Translations under genes and position numbers: made by a program | The notes under the pieces: model-generated | What the model saw: only the letters and a program-made list of their open reading frames with translations | The model's database searches: none | What the model was told of the DNA's origin: nothing | NCBI GenBank assembly: GCA_022601195.1 | Contig: JAHZIX010000045.1 | Coordinates: 434,001 to 498,000 of the forward strand | Length of the DNA stretch: 64,000 bases | Reading direction: 5' to 3' | From: Deltaproteobacteria bacterium | GTDB lineage: Bacteria; Acidobacteriota; Thermoanaerobaculia; Multivoradales; JAHZIX01 | Shown here: one piece after another, positions 9,487 to 18,140 of the stretch | Position numbering within the stretch: the first letter of the stretch is position 1 | How the letters are laid out: each line of letters begins with the position of its first letter

Positions 9487-10329
9487 TCACTGCTCGCCGG
9501 GAAGAGCTTCGAGAACCTCTTCCGGCACCGAAGCCCTGGAGAGCATATAGACATGGTCGAGACGGCCAAAATCCACCGCGGAAGTCAGCCGGATTTCTTG
9601 GAATAGGTCGGTTCCAGTCTCGACGCTCACAACGACTCCGATGAGGATGCCCCTGGGAAAGATTCCGTCGATACCAGAGGTCACCACTCGGTCGCCGATG
9701 CGAACGTCAGACTGCCTCGGTAGGTAGGTTAGCTGGAGTCCGCCACGGCTGGTGCCCTGAACCAGGCCCTGGCGTCTGGTGCGTTGAACCATAGCGCCAA
9801 CCCCCGCGGCACGGTCGGTGATGAGCTGAATCTTCGCATAGTCGCCCGCCACCAAAACGACCCTTCCCACCAGGCCTTCGGAAGTGAGGACGGCCTGGTT
9901 CGGCATCAACTCACCTTTCGGCGCGAACACCACAAGGGTGCGAATCCAAGAGGCGTGATCAATGTAAAGGACATCCGCGACCCGAAGGGTGCCACGGTCG
10001 GGGGGCTCGTAGCTGACCGCCTCGGACAATCGCTCCACTTGGCCGGCCAGCTCTTGGAGGTGCAGCAATTCGAGGCTCATGCTGCGGTTGGCCTCCAAGA
10101 GAAGTGCGTTCTCGCGTCGTAAGCTCTCGCGGCCCCGGAACCACTCGGTCGTATTGTGACCAGCCCCGACGATGCCATTGACGAGCCTGCCCACGGGAGC
10201 CAGGGTGCGCAAAGCTCCAGCTTCCAGCCGGCTCTTGCCTCCACCTGCCGCGGGCAGCTGCGAGGCCAACAGCAAGAGCTGAGCCATCAGTAGGAAAATC
10301 AGCAGCCAACCGGTTCGGCGTTCGTCCAC
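9487..10329 (-). CDS. mreC: Rod-shape-determining protein MreC
   Basis: MreC is the periplasmic scaffold that links MreB to PBP2 and RodA. The 280 residues comprise an N-terminal membrane helix (~7-28), a coiled-coil segment (~65-100, rich in Leu, Glu and Arg), and two beta domains with the family signatures 'LTSEGLVGRVV', 'KIQLITD', 'VVTSGIDGIFPRGILIG' and 'VETGTDLFQEI'. Length and layout are normal. The gene begins 21 bases after mreB and is probably co-transcribed with it. Confidence 0.93.
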   Translation of the reverse strand: MDERRTGWLLIFLLMAQLLLLASQLPAAGGGKSRLEAGALRTLAPVGRLVNGIVGAGHNTTEWFRGRESLRRENALLLEANRSMSLELLHLQELAGQVERLSEAVSYEPPDRGTLRVADVLYIDHASWIRTLVVFAPKGELMPNQAVLTSEGLVGRVVLVAGDYAKIQLITDRAAGVGAMVQRTRRQGLVQGTSRGGLQLTYLPRQSDVRIGDRVVTSGIDGIFPRGILIGVVVSVETGTDLFQEIRLTSAVDFGRLDHVYMLSRASVPEEVLEALPGEQ

Positions 10330-10350
10330 TCTGATTACCGGGTCGGGGAA

Positions 10351-11376
10351 TTACCGGATCGAGACCTTCCGCAATAAGTCCATGTCCTCGAGCATCTTAC
10401 CGGTGCCGAGGACGACGGAGGCCAAGGGGTCTTCAGCTTGCACGACGGGTAATCCGGTCTCTTCTCGCAGGCGTTCGTCCAGGCCCAGAAGAAGTGCTCC
10501 ACCACCAGAGAGCACAATACCCTTGTCCATGATGTCGGCGGAAAGCTCGGGAGGGGTGCGTTCCAACGCCTGACGGACAGCCTCCACGATGGTGGCTACC
10601 GGTTCAGCGAGGGCTTCCCGTATTTCGTGGTCGGTGATGGTCAAGGTTTTGGGCACCCCTTCCACCAAGTCGCGGCCCTTGATCTCCATGCGCAGCTCTT
10701 CTTGCAACGGAAAAGCTGACCCTAGCTGCCATTTCACCTGTTCGGCAGTCCGTTCGCCGATCAACAGATTGTATTTCCGCTTGAGGTGCTGTATTACCGC
10801 CTGGTCCATCTCATTTCCAGCCACCCGGACGGAACGGCTGTACACCGTACCGGCTAGAGAGATCACCGCCACATCGGTGGTGCCACCACCGATGTCGACG
10901 ATCATGTTTCCTGACGGCTCGGTGATCGGAAGGCCGGCACCGATAGCGGCCATCATTGCCTGCTCAACCAGAAATACCTCGGAGGCCCCAGCTCGTTGAG
11001 CGGAATCACGAACCGCCCGCTTTTCGACTTGAGTGATTTCGGATGGAACCCCGATGACAATGCGAGGCCTGACGGGCATTCGCCGCCCGTGGGCCTTCTT
11101 GATGAAGTACTCGAGCATGCGCTCGGTCACCTCGAAGTCGGCGATAACGCCGTCCTTCATGGGCCGAATGGACTCGATATTGCCAGGCGTCCGGCCTAAC
11201 ATTTCCTTGGCTTCGCTGCCCACCGCTTCGATCTTGTTGGTGAGCTTGTTGACCACCACCACGGAAGGTTCACGAACCACGATACCGTTTTGCTGAGTGA
11301 ATACCAGAGTGTTGGCAGTACCCAGGTCGATCGCCAGGTCTTTGGAAAAATAGCGTAAGAACTTACCCACCGGCAT
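10351..11376 (-). CDS. mreB: Actin-like rod-shape protein MreB
   Basis: This cytoplasmic actin homologue organises lateral wall synthesis. The 341 residues include the phosphate-1 loop 'AIDLGTANT', the phosphate-2 'DIGGGTTDVAVIS', the adenosine motif 'GIVLSGGGALLLG', and the characteristic 'MLGRTPGNI' and 'RPMKDGVIADF'. It is the first gene of the cell-shape operon. The 64-bp gap upstream to the FecR-domain gene leaves room for a promoter, but I cannot assign one firmly. Confidence 0.96.
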   Translation of the reverse strand: MPVGKFLRYFSKDLAIDLGTANTLVFTQQNGIVVREPSVVVVNKLTNKIEAVGSEAKEMLGRTPGNIESIRPMKDGVIADFEVTERMLEYFIKKAHGRRMPVRPRIVIGVPSEITQVEKRAVRDSAQRAGASEVFLVEQAMMAAIGAGLPITEPSGNMIVDIGGGTTDVAVISLAGTVYSRSVRVAGNEMDQAVIQHLKRKYNLLIGERTAEQVKWQLGSAFPLQEELRMEIKGRDLVEGVPKTLTITDHEIREALAEPVATIVEAVRQALERTPPELSADIMDKGIVLSGGGALLLGLDERLREETGLPVVQAEDPLASVVLGTGKMLEDMDLLRKVSIR

Positions 11377-11440
11377 AGCCGTTCGAACTCTCTCTCTAGA
11401 TCTCTCGGAATTATTGGAATTGACGCTTGACGGCCCGGCC

Positions 11441-12886
11441 TCAAAGGTTGTCGACGTAGAGTCGCAGACGTCGTTTTGTCACATTGCCGTAGGCATCCTT
11501 CGCGCGAACCTCGACAAAGCTCCAGCCATTGTCGTAGACCTGGAGCGTCTTGGCAAACTCTCCGTTCGCTTCGACGGTGACAGGCTCGGACCGAACCGTA
11601 ACTTCGGCACCGGCTTCGGTGGAGCCGGAGATGATAAAGATGCTGCCGTAAGTTTGCACATTGTTGAGGGACAAGCCTGGAGGAATCTTATCTTCCGTGG
11701 TTCGATTTGCCGAATCGTTGGAGCTGGCTGACACACGGAATTTTCGAGAGGGGCTCCAGGGGCCGCGGCGACCCTGGCCATTGATGGCCGCTACTCGCCA
11801 GGCAAAACTACCCTCTCCACGGACGTCCAGAGTCGCCGTGTTCTTTCGGCGATTGTCATCTTCGATAAGATTCTCTACAAATAGCTGGTTCCTCGAAACC
11901 TGGAGAGCATATCCTTCGGCTCCGACCACCGGAGCCCAGCGTAGCGACAGGCGGCCCCCTCGTTGCCGACGCTCGAAATTATCCGTCGGTTCACGAAGCT
12001 CGGGAGCGCGCGGAATGGATTGAGGTTCCGAGAGTTTCCCTTTGCTTTGCACCACCTCCTGCAAAGCACCGACAGCTTTCGAGGCTCCTTCCGGCGTTTC
12101 TACGGTCATGCCTCCTCGGTAGGCGGCGAAACGGCCATCACTGGACTCTTGGTTGTAGGCGACGGAAGCAGATGACTCGCGGCTGACCTCTGCCTCTGCA
12201 TCTGGAGTCGCTACTCGGCTCGGCTTGCGGGCGGTGGAGAGGTCTAGCCAACCGTATTCCATACGGATCGTCTGGCCCCCGCTCGAGCCGTCCGCCGAGT
12301 CACGGCCAGAGACCAGAAAAAGCGTGTTCGGTCGCACGTGGTAGAGCGTTCCGTCCTTGAACATGATCTCTGCGGAACCGTTGCGAGTGGTTCGAAGATA
12401 GCTACCGTCCCTGAGGCTGACCCTGGTGCGAGCCTCCTCCCAATCTCCAAATTCGCCGCGACGAAATTCGACTCGGCCGGCCAAAGAAATAATGTGAGCC
12501 TCGCCGATTCCTTGATCCTGCAAAGCGTTGAGGATAGAGGACAACAGGGCCACACTTCGGCGGCCGCTCTTGAGGGAGCTGGAGTAGTTCTCCGCTGCTA
12601 GGAAATCACGCGCTTCACGAAAGCTCGCCAGAGCATCGGTATACTCCACGCCGAAGTCGCTCAGTTCGGGTTCATCTTCTAATTGTTGGGAGAGGTTGCC
12701 GGCCTCCTCCAGGGTGACCGAGGCGGCTTTCTCGATGGCATATTTTTCCCAGCGTTGCCAACCGAAGAAAGCCAACACCGCAGCGGCGGTGAGAAAACAG
12801 AAGATGATCCACCCTCTGAGGGTATCGACAGAGACGCTGTACCAGTCGCGTCGCTTGCCTGAGGGCTGAGTGGTGTTGGCGGTCAG
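11441..12886 (-). CDS. Membrane-anchored FecR-domain protein, probable CTG start
   Basis: The envelope protein has one N-terminal membrane helix and an extracytoplasmic part: a helical segment, a FecR-like beta domain ('AGRVEFRRGEFGDW', 'DGSYLRTTRNGSAEIMFKDG'), a fibronectin-like domain ('LRWAPVVGAEGYALQVS') and an Ig-like domain ('GSTEAGAEVTVRSE') ending 'RRLRLYVDNL'. The nearest ordinary start (GTG 12778) would cut through the membrane helix. The frame continues upstream with no ATG, GTG or TTG before a stop. CTG 12886 has AGAGGA 8 bases upstream and restores 'TLRGWIIFCFLTAAAVLAFF', giving ~481 residues. No FecA or FecI partner is present, so this is not a classical iron-signalling FecR. 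The domain set resembles the protein at 23,860. Confidence 0.75.
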   Translation of the reverse strand: MTANTTQPSGKRRDWYSVSVDTLRGWIIFCFLTAAAVLAFFGWQRWEKYAIEKAASVTLEEAGNLSQQLEDEPELSDFGVEYTDALASFREARDFLAAENYSSSLKSGRRSVALLSSILNALQDQGIGEAHIISLAGRVEFRRGEFGDWEEARTRVSLRDGSYLRTTRNGSAEIMFKDGTLYHVRPNTLFLVSGRDSADGSSGGQTIRMEYGWLDLSTARKPSRVATPDAEAEVSRESSASVAYNQESSDGRFAAYRGGMTVETPEGASKAVGALQEVVQSKGKLSEPQSIPRAPELREPTDNFERRQRGGRLSLRWAPVVGAEGYALQVSRNQLFVENLIEDDNRRKNTATLDVRGEGSFAWRVAAINGQGRRGPWSPSRKFRVSASSNDSANRTTEDKIPPGLSLNNVQTYGSIFIISGSTEAGAEVTVRSEPVTVEANGEFAKTLQVYDNGWSFVEVRAKDAYGNVTKRRLRLYVDNL

Positions 12887-12900
12887 TGGAGGAGTCCTCT
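12884..12900 (-). promoter_or_regulatory. Ribosome binding site and CTG start of the FecR-domain gene
   Basis: On the minus strand AGAGGA (12,895-12,900) is followed by 8 bases and then CTG (12,884-12,886). This is the only Shine-Dalgarno-like sequence in this frame before the membrane helix, so it decides the start. Confidence 0.5.
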
Positions 12901-12962
12901 TAAGTCGGCCTTAGAGGAGCCAAAATATAGCATACTGTGGGCTTTCCGGGCGGTTTTCGCTC

Positions 12963-12991
12963 TTGCCCGGGCCAAAGGCCCTTGCTACAAT
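12963..12991 (+). promoter_or_regulatory. Sigma-70-type promoter of ppiD with palindromic spacer
   Basis: TTGCCC (12,963-12,968), a 17-bp spacer and TACAAT (12,986-12,991) fit a housekeeping promoter, giving a ~30-base leader. The spacer holds the inverted repeat GGGCC-AAA-GGCCC (12,969-12,981), a possible operator. Confidence 0.5.
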
Positions 12992-13029
12992 CGAGGGTCC
13001 GCCCAGACATGGCGGTCAAGGAGAACTGC

Positions 13030-14979
13030 ATGCTGAAATTATTTCGTGAAAACCTGAAATCCTTCCACTGGGTTCTATGGGTTGTGATTATCGTTTTTGT
13101 GCTTCTTGAGTTCGTCGGCGGGGGCGGGATCACTGGACCCACATCCGGCCGTGCTGCCAAGGCGGCTTGGGCCGGCGATACCGAAGTCACTTTCGCCGAG
13201 TACGAGAATACGTACCGGCAAAAAGAGGCCCAATATCAGCAAGCGTTTCAGGGAAACCTACCGGACGAGTTTCGGGAGCGGCTGAAGATAGAAGCGTTGG
13301 ATGAAGCTCTCAACCGCAAGTTGATGATTCAAGAGGCCCGTGACCTCGGTCTGACGGTTCGCGAAGAAGAAGTAAGAAAAGAGATCCTCGATTTTCCCTT
13401 TTTCCAGAAAGAGGATGGCTCTTTTGTGGGTTCGGAGGAGTACCAGCAGCGGATGCGCCGCCTCGGCTATTCCACCCCTAAAGAGTTCGAGCAAGTAGTT
13501 CGCAACGACATAGTTCATCGCAAGCTCAGCAATCTGTTGCGAGAGTCAGCCTTTGTCACCGACTCCTCTGTAGAGAAGGCCTATCGCGAGCAGGTGGAGC
13601 GGGCCAAGGTCCGCTATTTGGTCTTACCGAGCCAACAGGTTGCTTCTGAGGTCCAAGCGACCCAAGCAGAGCTCGCTTCCTACTTCGCTGAGAATCAGGA
13701 AAATTACCGCCTGCCAGAACAGCGCAAGATTGGTTACGTGCTGGTGGACAACGCACTATTGCGGTCCAGGATCGAAGTGACCCAGGAAGACCTCCAGGTG
13801 TACTACGACGCCAACTCAGCGGACTACCAGCAGGAAGAACAGGTTCGGGCCCGCCACATCCTCCTCAAGACGGATGAAAGGACTCCCGAGGAAGCTGTCG
13901 CCCAGCTCAATGGCTACCGGCAGCGAATCGAAGCCGGCGAGTCGTTCGAGGATCTCGCCAAGGAATTTTCGGAAGATCCCGGCTCAGCTCGCAATGGCGG
14001 TGATTTGCGGTTCTTCGGCAAAGGCAGGATGGTTCCGGAATTCGAGCAGGCAGCTTTCGGAGCTCAGGTTGGTGACCTCGCCGGCCCCATCGTTTCGGCT
14101 TTTGGCGCGCACCTTCTCGAGGTCACCGGGCGACGGGAAGCCGGCCAGAGGCCCCTCGACGAAGTTCAGGCACAGGTTCGCCACAAATTGCTGACCGAGA
14201 GGGTAGAAGAGCAGGGCAAGACTTTCGCTGGCGATGTGTTGTCGAGCCTCCAGGATGGCGACTCGTCGGTGGCAGCCCAGGAACGGCTGAGCCAGATTGG
14301 TGAAGAGCTCGACTACGCCAGCTTTGCAGTGACCAACGCCTTCGGCCGGGAGGATCTCATTCCCGGTATCGGCCGCTCGGCAGACTTTTCTTCAGCCGCC
14401 TTCGATCTCGAAGCGGATGAGATCTCGGAGCCCGTCAAGGTGCCCCGAGGTTGGGCCATTCTGACTCTCAACGAAGAGCTGGAGCCTCGCCTACCGGAGC
14501 TTTCAGAGGTGAGCGAGACGGTGCGGCAGGCAGTGCTCCAAGAAAAACAGAAGGTTAGAGCGAGCGAGAAGCTCCAAGAAGCCCGCCAAGCTCTCGATGC
14601 CGGTGAGACTTTGGATACGGTGGCGGAGGGTCTCGGCGTCGAGGTGAAGGAAAGCCAGGACCTGGGAAGAAACGGTTCAATTCCCGAGCTGGGCGCAGCT
14701 TCCGCCAAAGTCGTGGAATTGGCGCTGACGCTGGACGAGGGCCAACTCGGTGGTCCGGTGGACTATCCTCAGGGTGCAGCGCTCTTTCAGGTTTCCGGAA
14801 GAACCCGTATGGATGCGGAAGAATTCGAGAACCAAAAAGAGACGACGAGGCAAAACCTAGAGAATCAGGCCTACCAGCAACTACGGGTCTCGGTTCTCAA
14901 CCAGCGTCGCCGCGACCTGGACACCCAATACGCACCAGAGATCGTTCAGGCCTTGGACGACGCGGGAGCCGCTCAATAA
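13030..14979 (+). CDS. ppiD: PpiD/SurA-type peptidyl-prolyl isomerase, membrane anchored
   Basis: This periplasmic folding factor has 649 residues: a membrane helix at ~13-35 ('WVLWVVIIVFVLLEFVGG'), a SurA_N-like chaperone region (~50-210), a parvulin domain ('ARHILLKTDE', 'FEDLAKEFSEDPGSARNGGDL', 'FGKGRMVPEFE', 'VSAFGAHLLEV', about 255-350) and a long helical C terminus with a second, degenerate isomerase-like part. The start ATG 13,030 follows AAGGAGA by 6-7 bases; the in-frame ATG at 12,937 lies upstream of the promoter and is rejected. It diverges from the FecR-domain gene and may assist folding of envelope proteins made nearby. Confidence 0.88.
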   Translation: MLKLFRENLKSFHWVLWVVIIVFVLLEFVGGGGITGPTSGRAAKAAWAGDTEVTFAEYENTYRQKEAQYQQAFQGNLPDEFRERLKIEALDEALNRKLMIQEARDLGLTVREEEVRKEILDFPFFQKEDGSFVGSEEYQQRMRRLGYSTPKEFEQVVRNDIVHRKLSNLLRESAFVTDSSVEKAYREQVERAKVRYLVLPSQQVASEVQATQAELASYFAENQENYRLPEQRKIGYVLVDNALLRSRIEVTQEDLQVYYDANSADYQQEEQVRARHILLKTDERTPEEAVAQLNGYRQRIEAGESFEDLAKEFSEDPGSARNGGDLRFFGKGRMVPEFEQAAFGAQVGDLAGPIVSAFGAHLLEVTGRREAGQRPLDEVQAQVRHKLLTERVEEQGKTFAGDVLSSLQDGDSSVAAQERLSQIGEELDYASFAVTNAFGREDLIPGIGRSADFSSAAFDLEADEISEPVKVPRGWAILTLNEELEPRLPELSEVSETVRQAVLQEKQKVRASEKLQEARQALDAGETLDTVAEGLGVEVKESQDLGRNGSIPELGAASAKVVELALTLDEGQLGGPVDYPQGAALFQVSGRTRMDAEEFENQKETTRQNLENQAYQQLRVSVLNQRRRDLDTQYAPEIVQALDDAGAAQ

Positions 14980-15042
14980 TCTAGGGCAGCAATCTAGGGC
15001 AGCAATCTAGGGCGGCAATCTAGGGCGGCAATCCAGGGCGAC
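14978..15042. repeat. Five tandem copies of a 13-bp repeat at the ppiD 3' end
   Basis: The unit AATCTAGGGCAGC occurs at 14,978, 14,991, 15,004, 15,017 and 15,030. Copies 3 and 4 read GGC at the end and copy 5 is AATCCAGGGCGAC. The first copy overlaps the ppiD stop codon. There are no spacers, so it is a simple tandem array, likely from slippage. Confidence 0.9.
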
Positions 15043-15144
15043 CTCGACCTCTACCCGAGCATTCTTGGGTAGGGTGCGATTCGTTCCTAAGACACGGGGA
15101 AGGTCTCCCTTCTCTGGGCAGTGAGAAGAGAAGGGAGACGAAGC

Positions 15145-15738
15145 ATGATCGGCTACCTCACGGGAAGGCCAATCAAAAGCACTCCGGAAAAGGTTCTCCT
15201 CGACGTTCGAGGGGTGGGCTATGAGGTCCACATACCCTTGTCGACCTTCCACGAGGTGGCAGGTAGTACCGGAGACGTCTCTCTCCACATCCACACTCAC
15301 ATGCGCGATGACGGCATTTCGCTCTTCGGTTTTTGGACTGAGGAGGAGCGCCATCTTTTCGAGCTATTGATCGGGGTCAGCGGGATCGGCCCCAAGCTAG
15401 GGCGGAGTGTACTTTCCGGTACTCCAGCGGTGGACCTCCTCTCCGCCTTGGCGCGGGGAGATGTGGCTACCCTTTGCAAAACTCCTGGAGTGGGCAAGAA
15501 GACAGCGGAGCGCTTGGTTTTGGAGCTTCAGGAAAAAGCCCGAAGCCTGGCCGCCCACCTACCTGCCCAGGACTCGTCGCCTTCGGTTCTGGTCGACGAT
15601 TTGGTCTCGGCCCTGGTCAACTTGGGGTACAAGGCGCCGGTAGCCGAACGAGCGGTGCAGGCGACCCTCAAGGAAATGCCCGAGGCGCCTCTTCAAGAGA
15701 TCTTGCGGTCGAGCCTGAAGCGGTTATCCCGAGGTTGA
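15145..15738 (+). CDS. ruvA: Holliday junction branch migration protein RuvA
   Basis: RuvA binds four-way junctions and loads RuvB. The 197 residues show domain I ('MIGYLTGRPI', 'DVRGVGYEVHIP'), the helix-hairpin-helix pair ('GVSGIGPKLGRSVLS', 'TPGVGKKTAERLVLEL') and domain III ('DDLVSALVNLGYKAPVAERAV') that contacts RuvB. The start ATG 15,145 follows a GGGAG box; the GTG 24 bases upstream would add a basic tail not seen in the family. ruvB follows in the usual order but with a 183-bp gap and its own promoter-like box. No ruvC is seen in the window. Confidence 0.95.
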   Translation: MIGYLTGRPIKSTPEKVLLDVRGVGYEVHIPLSTFHEVAGSTGDVSLHIHTHMRDDGISLFGFWTEEERHLFELLIGVSGIGPKLGRSVLSGTPAVDLLSALARGDVATLCKTPGVGKKTAERLVLELQEKARSLAAHLPAQDSSPSVLVDDLVSALVNLGYKAPVAERAVQATLKEMPEAPLQEILRSSLKRLSRG

Positions 15739-15908
15739 GCCGCGCTTTTCGCCTCTTTCGACCCTGTTTTCGGCCCGGCTCTCAGCTGGGAAGCTCCCTG
15801 GCTGGCAGGTAGGCGCTTCACGGCCGGCTAGCGGGTCCGGGCCAGTCCCACTCCCATCGATTCCCGGTTCTGCTGGAAGGCCTTGGCAGACGGGTGAGAT
15901 TTCCAGGC

Positions 15909-15914
15909 TAGAAT
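15909..15914 (+). promoter_or_regulatory. -10 box (TAGAAT) for ruvB, probable leaderless start
   Basis: TAGAAT ends 7 bases before ATG 15,922, placing the transcription start at that ATG. This favours ATG 15,922 over ATG 15,913, which overlaps the box itself. Confidence 0.45.
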
Positions 15915-15921
15915 GCGCAAT

Positions 15922-16947
15922 ATGAGCTTCGAACCCAACGTGCTCTCTGCTTCTCTGGAAGAGGAGGAGATGGGCCTAGAACAGTCTCTTCGGCCCCCCG
16001 TTCTAGATGAATATGTCGGACAGGAGAAGGTGGTCGAGAACCTGCGGCTGGCCATTCGTGCCGCCCGGGAACGCCGGGAAGCTCTCGACCACGTGTTGCT
16101 GTTCGGACCTCCGGGTCTTGGAAAGACGACCCTCGCCAACATTATCGCCGCGGAAATGGGAGTGCCTTTGAGGTCGACCTCCGGTCCGGTCTTGGAGCGA
16201 GCGGGCGACTTGGCGGCGATCCTCACCAATTTGGAGCTTGGCGAAGTGCTCTTCGTCGACGAAATCCACCGCATGGGCTCTACGGTAGAAGAGATTCTCT
16301 ATCCGGCCTTGGAAGACTACCGGTTAGACCTGATCATCGGCCAAGGGCCTGCTGCGCAAACGGTCGAGGTTCCCTTGAAGCGCTTCACCTTGGTAGGTGC
16401 CACCACTCGGGCGGGACTGATCTCTTCGCCGCTGAGAGCTCGCTTCGGCATTGTCCACCGGCTGGATTTCTATTCACCGGATCAGCTGAAAGTGATCATT
16501 CTTCGTTCCGCGGGGATCCTCGAGGTTCCCATCGAAGACAGTGGAGCTGAAGAAATCGCCCGTCGTAGCCGTGGAACCCCACGTATCGCCAACCGCCTGC
16601 TGCGCCGCGTTCGAGATTTCGCCCAGGTCAAAGGGGACGGAACCATCGACTTGGAAACGGCGAGGGGGTCTCTCGCCATGCTAGAGGTGGACGAACATGG
16701 ATTCGACGAGCTGGATCGCAAGTTGCTGACCGCCCTCATCGAGCATTATGGCGGTGGCCCCGCTGGCCTCCGGGCATTGGCCGCGGCGGTGGGCGAGGAT
16801 CACGGAACTCTGGAAGATTTTTGTGAGCCCTATTTGATCCAAGAGGGTTTCTTACAAAGGACTCCTCGGGGCCGCGTTGCTACTCACAGGGCGTATCGGC
16901 ACCTCGGCTTTCCCCATCCTCCGGGGGCCAATGAGGTTCTGTTCTGA
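15922..16947 (+). CDS. ruvB: Holliday junction helicase RuvB
   Basis: RuvB is the AAA+ motor of branch migration. The 341 residues have Walker A '[11 protein letters not shown]', Walker B 'LFVDEIHRM', sensor 1 'LVGATTRAG', the arginine finger region '[10 protein letters not shown]', sensor 2 '[13 protein letters not shown]', and the C-terminal winged helix ending near '[16 protein letters not shown]'. All landmarks are present at normal spacing. I prefer ATG 15,922 over 15,913 because of the -10 box. The lipid kinase gene follows 42 bases later. Confidence 0.96.
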   Translation: MSFEPNVLSASLEEEEMGLEQSLRPPVLDEYVGQEKVVENLRLAIRAARERREALDHVLLFGPPGLGKTTLANIIAAEMGVPLRSTSGPVLERAGDLAAILTNLELGEVLFVDEIHRMGSTVEEILYPALEDYRLDLIIGQGPAAQTVEVPLKRFTLVGATTRAGLISSPLRARFGIVHRLDFYSPDQLKVIILRSAGILEVPIEDSGAEEIARRSRGTPRIANRLLRRVRDFAQVKGDGTIDLETARGSLAMLEVDEHGFDELDRKLLTALIEHYGGGPAGLRALAAAVGEDHGTLEDFCEPYLIQEGFLQRTPRGRVATHRAYRHLGFPHPPGANEVLF

Positions 16948-16989
16948 TTCGGGGCCCATACAGCTCCGGACGGTCAAAGAGGCAATCTC

Positions 16990-17892
16990 TTGGCTGAAGC
17001 GAGGCGGCCCGCTGCTCTGATCTTCAACCCTATGGCTGGGGGGCAAAGGGGGCTTGGCCAAGCCCAGAACATCGCCAAAGTCCTTGAACAGAGTGGCTTT
17101 GAGGTTGCTCTACTGGCGACCACAGGCCCTGGCGACGCCACTCGACTGGCTCGAGAAGTGGCGGCTTCAGGAGAAGCCGAAACGGTATTCGCCCTAGGCG
17201 GAGACGGAACCCTGCGAGAGGCGGCAAAGGGGCTCCTGGGAAGCGACGTGGTCCTGGGACCTTTGCCAGGTGGTACCGCGAATGTCCTGGCCCGCGCCCT
17301 CGGCCTGTCTCTGGATGCCCGGAAAGTCGCCGCTGCAGCTGGAGACCTGGTGCCGCGGGCCCTGGACGTGGGGCTTGCCGCCGCTGAGCCCTTCCTGATG
17401 ATGGTTTCCTGTGGTCTCGATGGCAGAGTTCTCGAGCGCCAGAACCCGCGCTTCAAAAAGCTCCTCGGAAGATCTGCCATCGCCCTCCAAGGCGTGCAGG
17501 AGTGGTGGCGCTACGACTATCCTGAGATTCGGCTTAGAGCCGACGGCGAGGAGGTCTCGGCGACTTTCGCTGCCATTTGCAACATCCCTCTTTTCGGCGG
17601 CGAGTTCTGTCTGGCACCGGAGGCTCGCCCCGATGACGGTCGTCTCGACCTGGTGCTATTCCGCGGCCGCGGCCGCTTGCCGACTCTAGGGTTTGCTGCG
17701 GCCGTCGCTGGGGGGCGGCACGGGCGGCGAGGAGATGTAGAGATTCGTTCTGTGGTCGAAGTAGAAATCCTGGATCGGTCCACCGCTGGACTGCAAATGG
17801 ATGGTGACGTCCTCGAATCGCACTCACCGACTCTGTCGATCCGGCTGGCGTCCCAGCAGCTACGGATCCTAGCGCCTCCTCCTCCACCTTGA
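16990..17892 (+). CDS. Diacylglycerol/sphingosine kinase-family lipid kinase
   Basis: This YegS/DgkB-type enzyme phosphorylates a lipid hydroxyl such as diacylglycerol. Within its 300 residues are the nucleotide-binding 'IFNPMAGG' at the start, the catalytic 'ALGGDGTLREAA' (~75-86) and 'PLPGGTANVLARALG' (~94-108), plus C-terminal 'LFGGEFCLAPEARPDDGRLDLVLF' as in the family. The start is TTG 16,990 with GAGG about 7 bases before it. It is probably co-transcribed with ruvB. A role in recycling diacylglycerol or making a phosphorylated lipid is likely; the true substrate is unknown. Confidence 0.85.
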   Translation: MAEARRPAALIFNPMAGGQRGLGQAQNIAKVLEQSGFEVALLATTGPGDATRLAREVAASGEAETVFALGGDGTLREAAKGLLGSDVVLGPLPGGTANVLARALGLSLDARKVAAAAGDLVPRALDVGLAAAEPFLMMVSCGLDGRVLERQNPRFKKLLGRSAIALQGVQEWWRYDYPEIRLRADGEEVSATFAAICNIPLFGGEFCLAPEARPDDGRLDLVLFRGRGRLPTLGFAAAVAGGRHGRRGDVEIRSVVEVEILDRSTAGLQMDGDVLESHSPTLSIRLASQQLRILAPPPPP

Positions 17893-18140
17893 CTCTCGCC
17901 TCCGTATCGACGCGTTTTTCTCGTTAGCCCGAACTTCTCACCGAATTCGTCGCGAGACACCGAAGATGCCTGGAAACCCAAGCAAGAGGGCGTTTTCTGC
18001 GCCTTGAGGCTAATGCCACTCTGCCCTGAAGCAGAATCGCCATCTGATGCCGGAGGTCTAGGCAAATCCGGTGTCGAAGTAGAAGGTCGGTGAACAGTTC
18101 GGGTTAGGGGCGGCGCTCTCTTGACTGGCGTGCGGCGGGA

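Noticed and set aside
14978-15042. Possible CRISPR array
   Set aside because: 13-bp units are directly adjacent with no spacers and no cas genes nearby.
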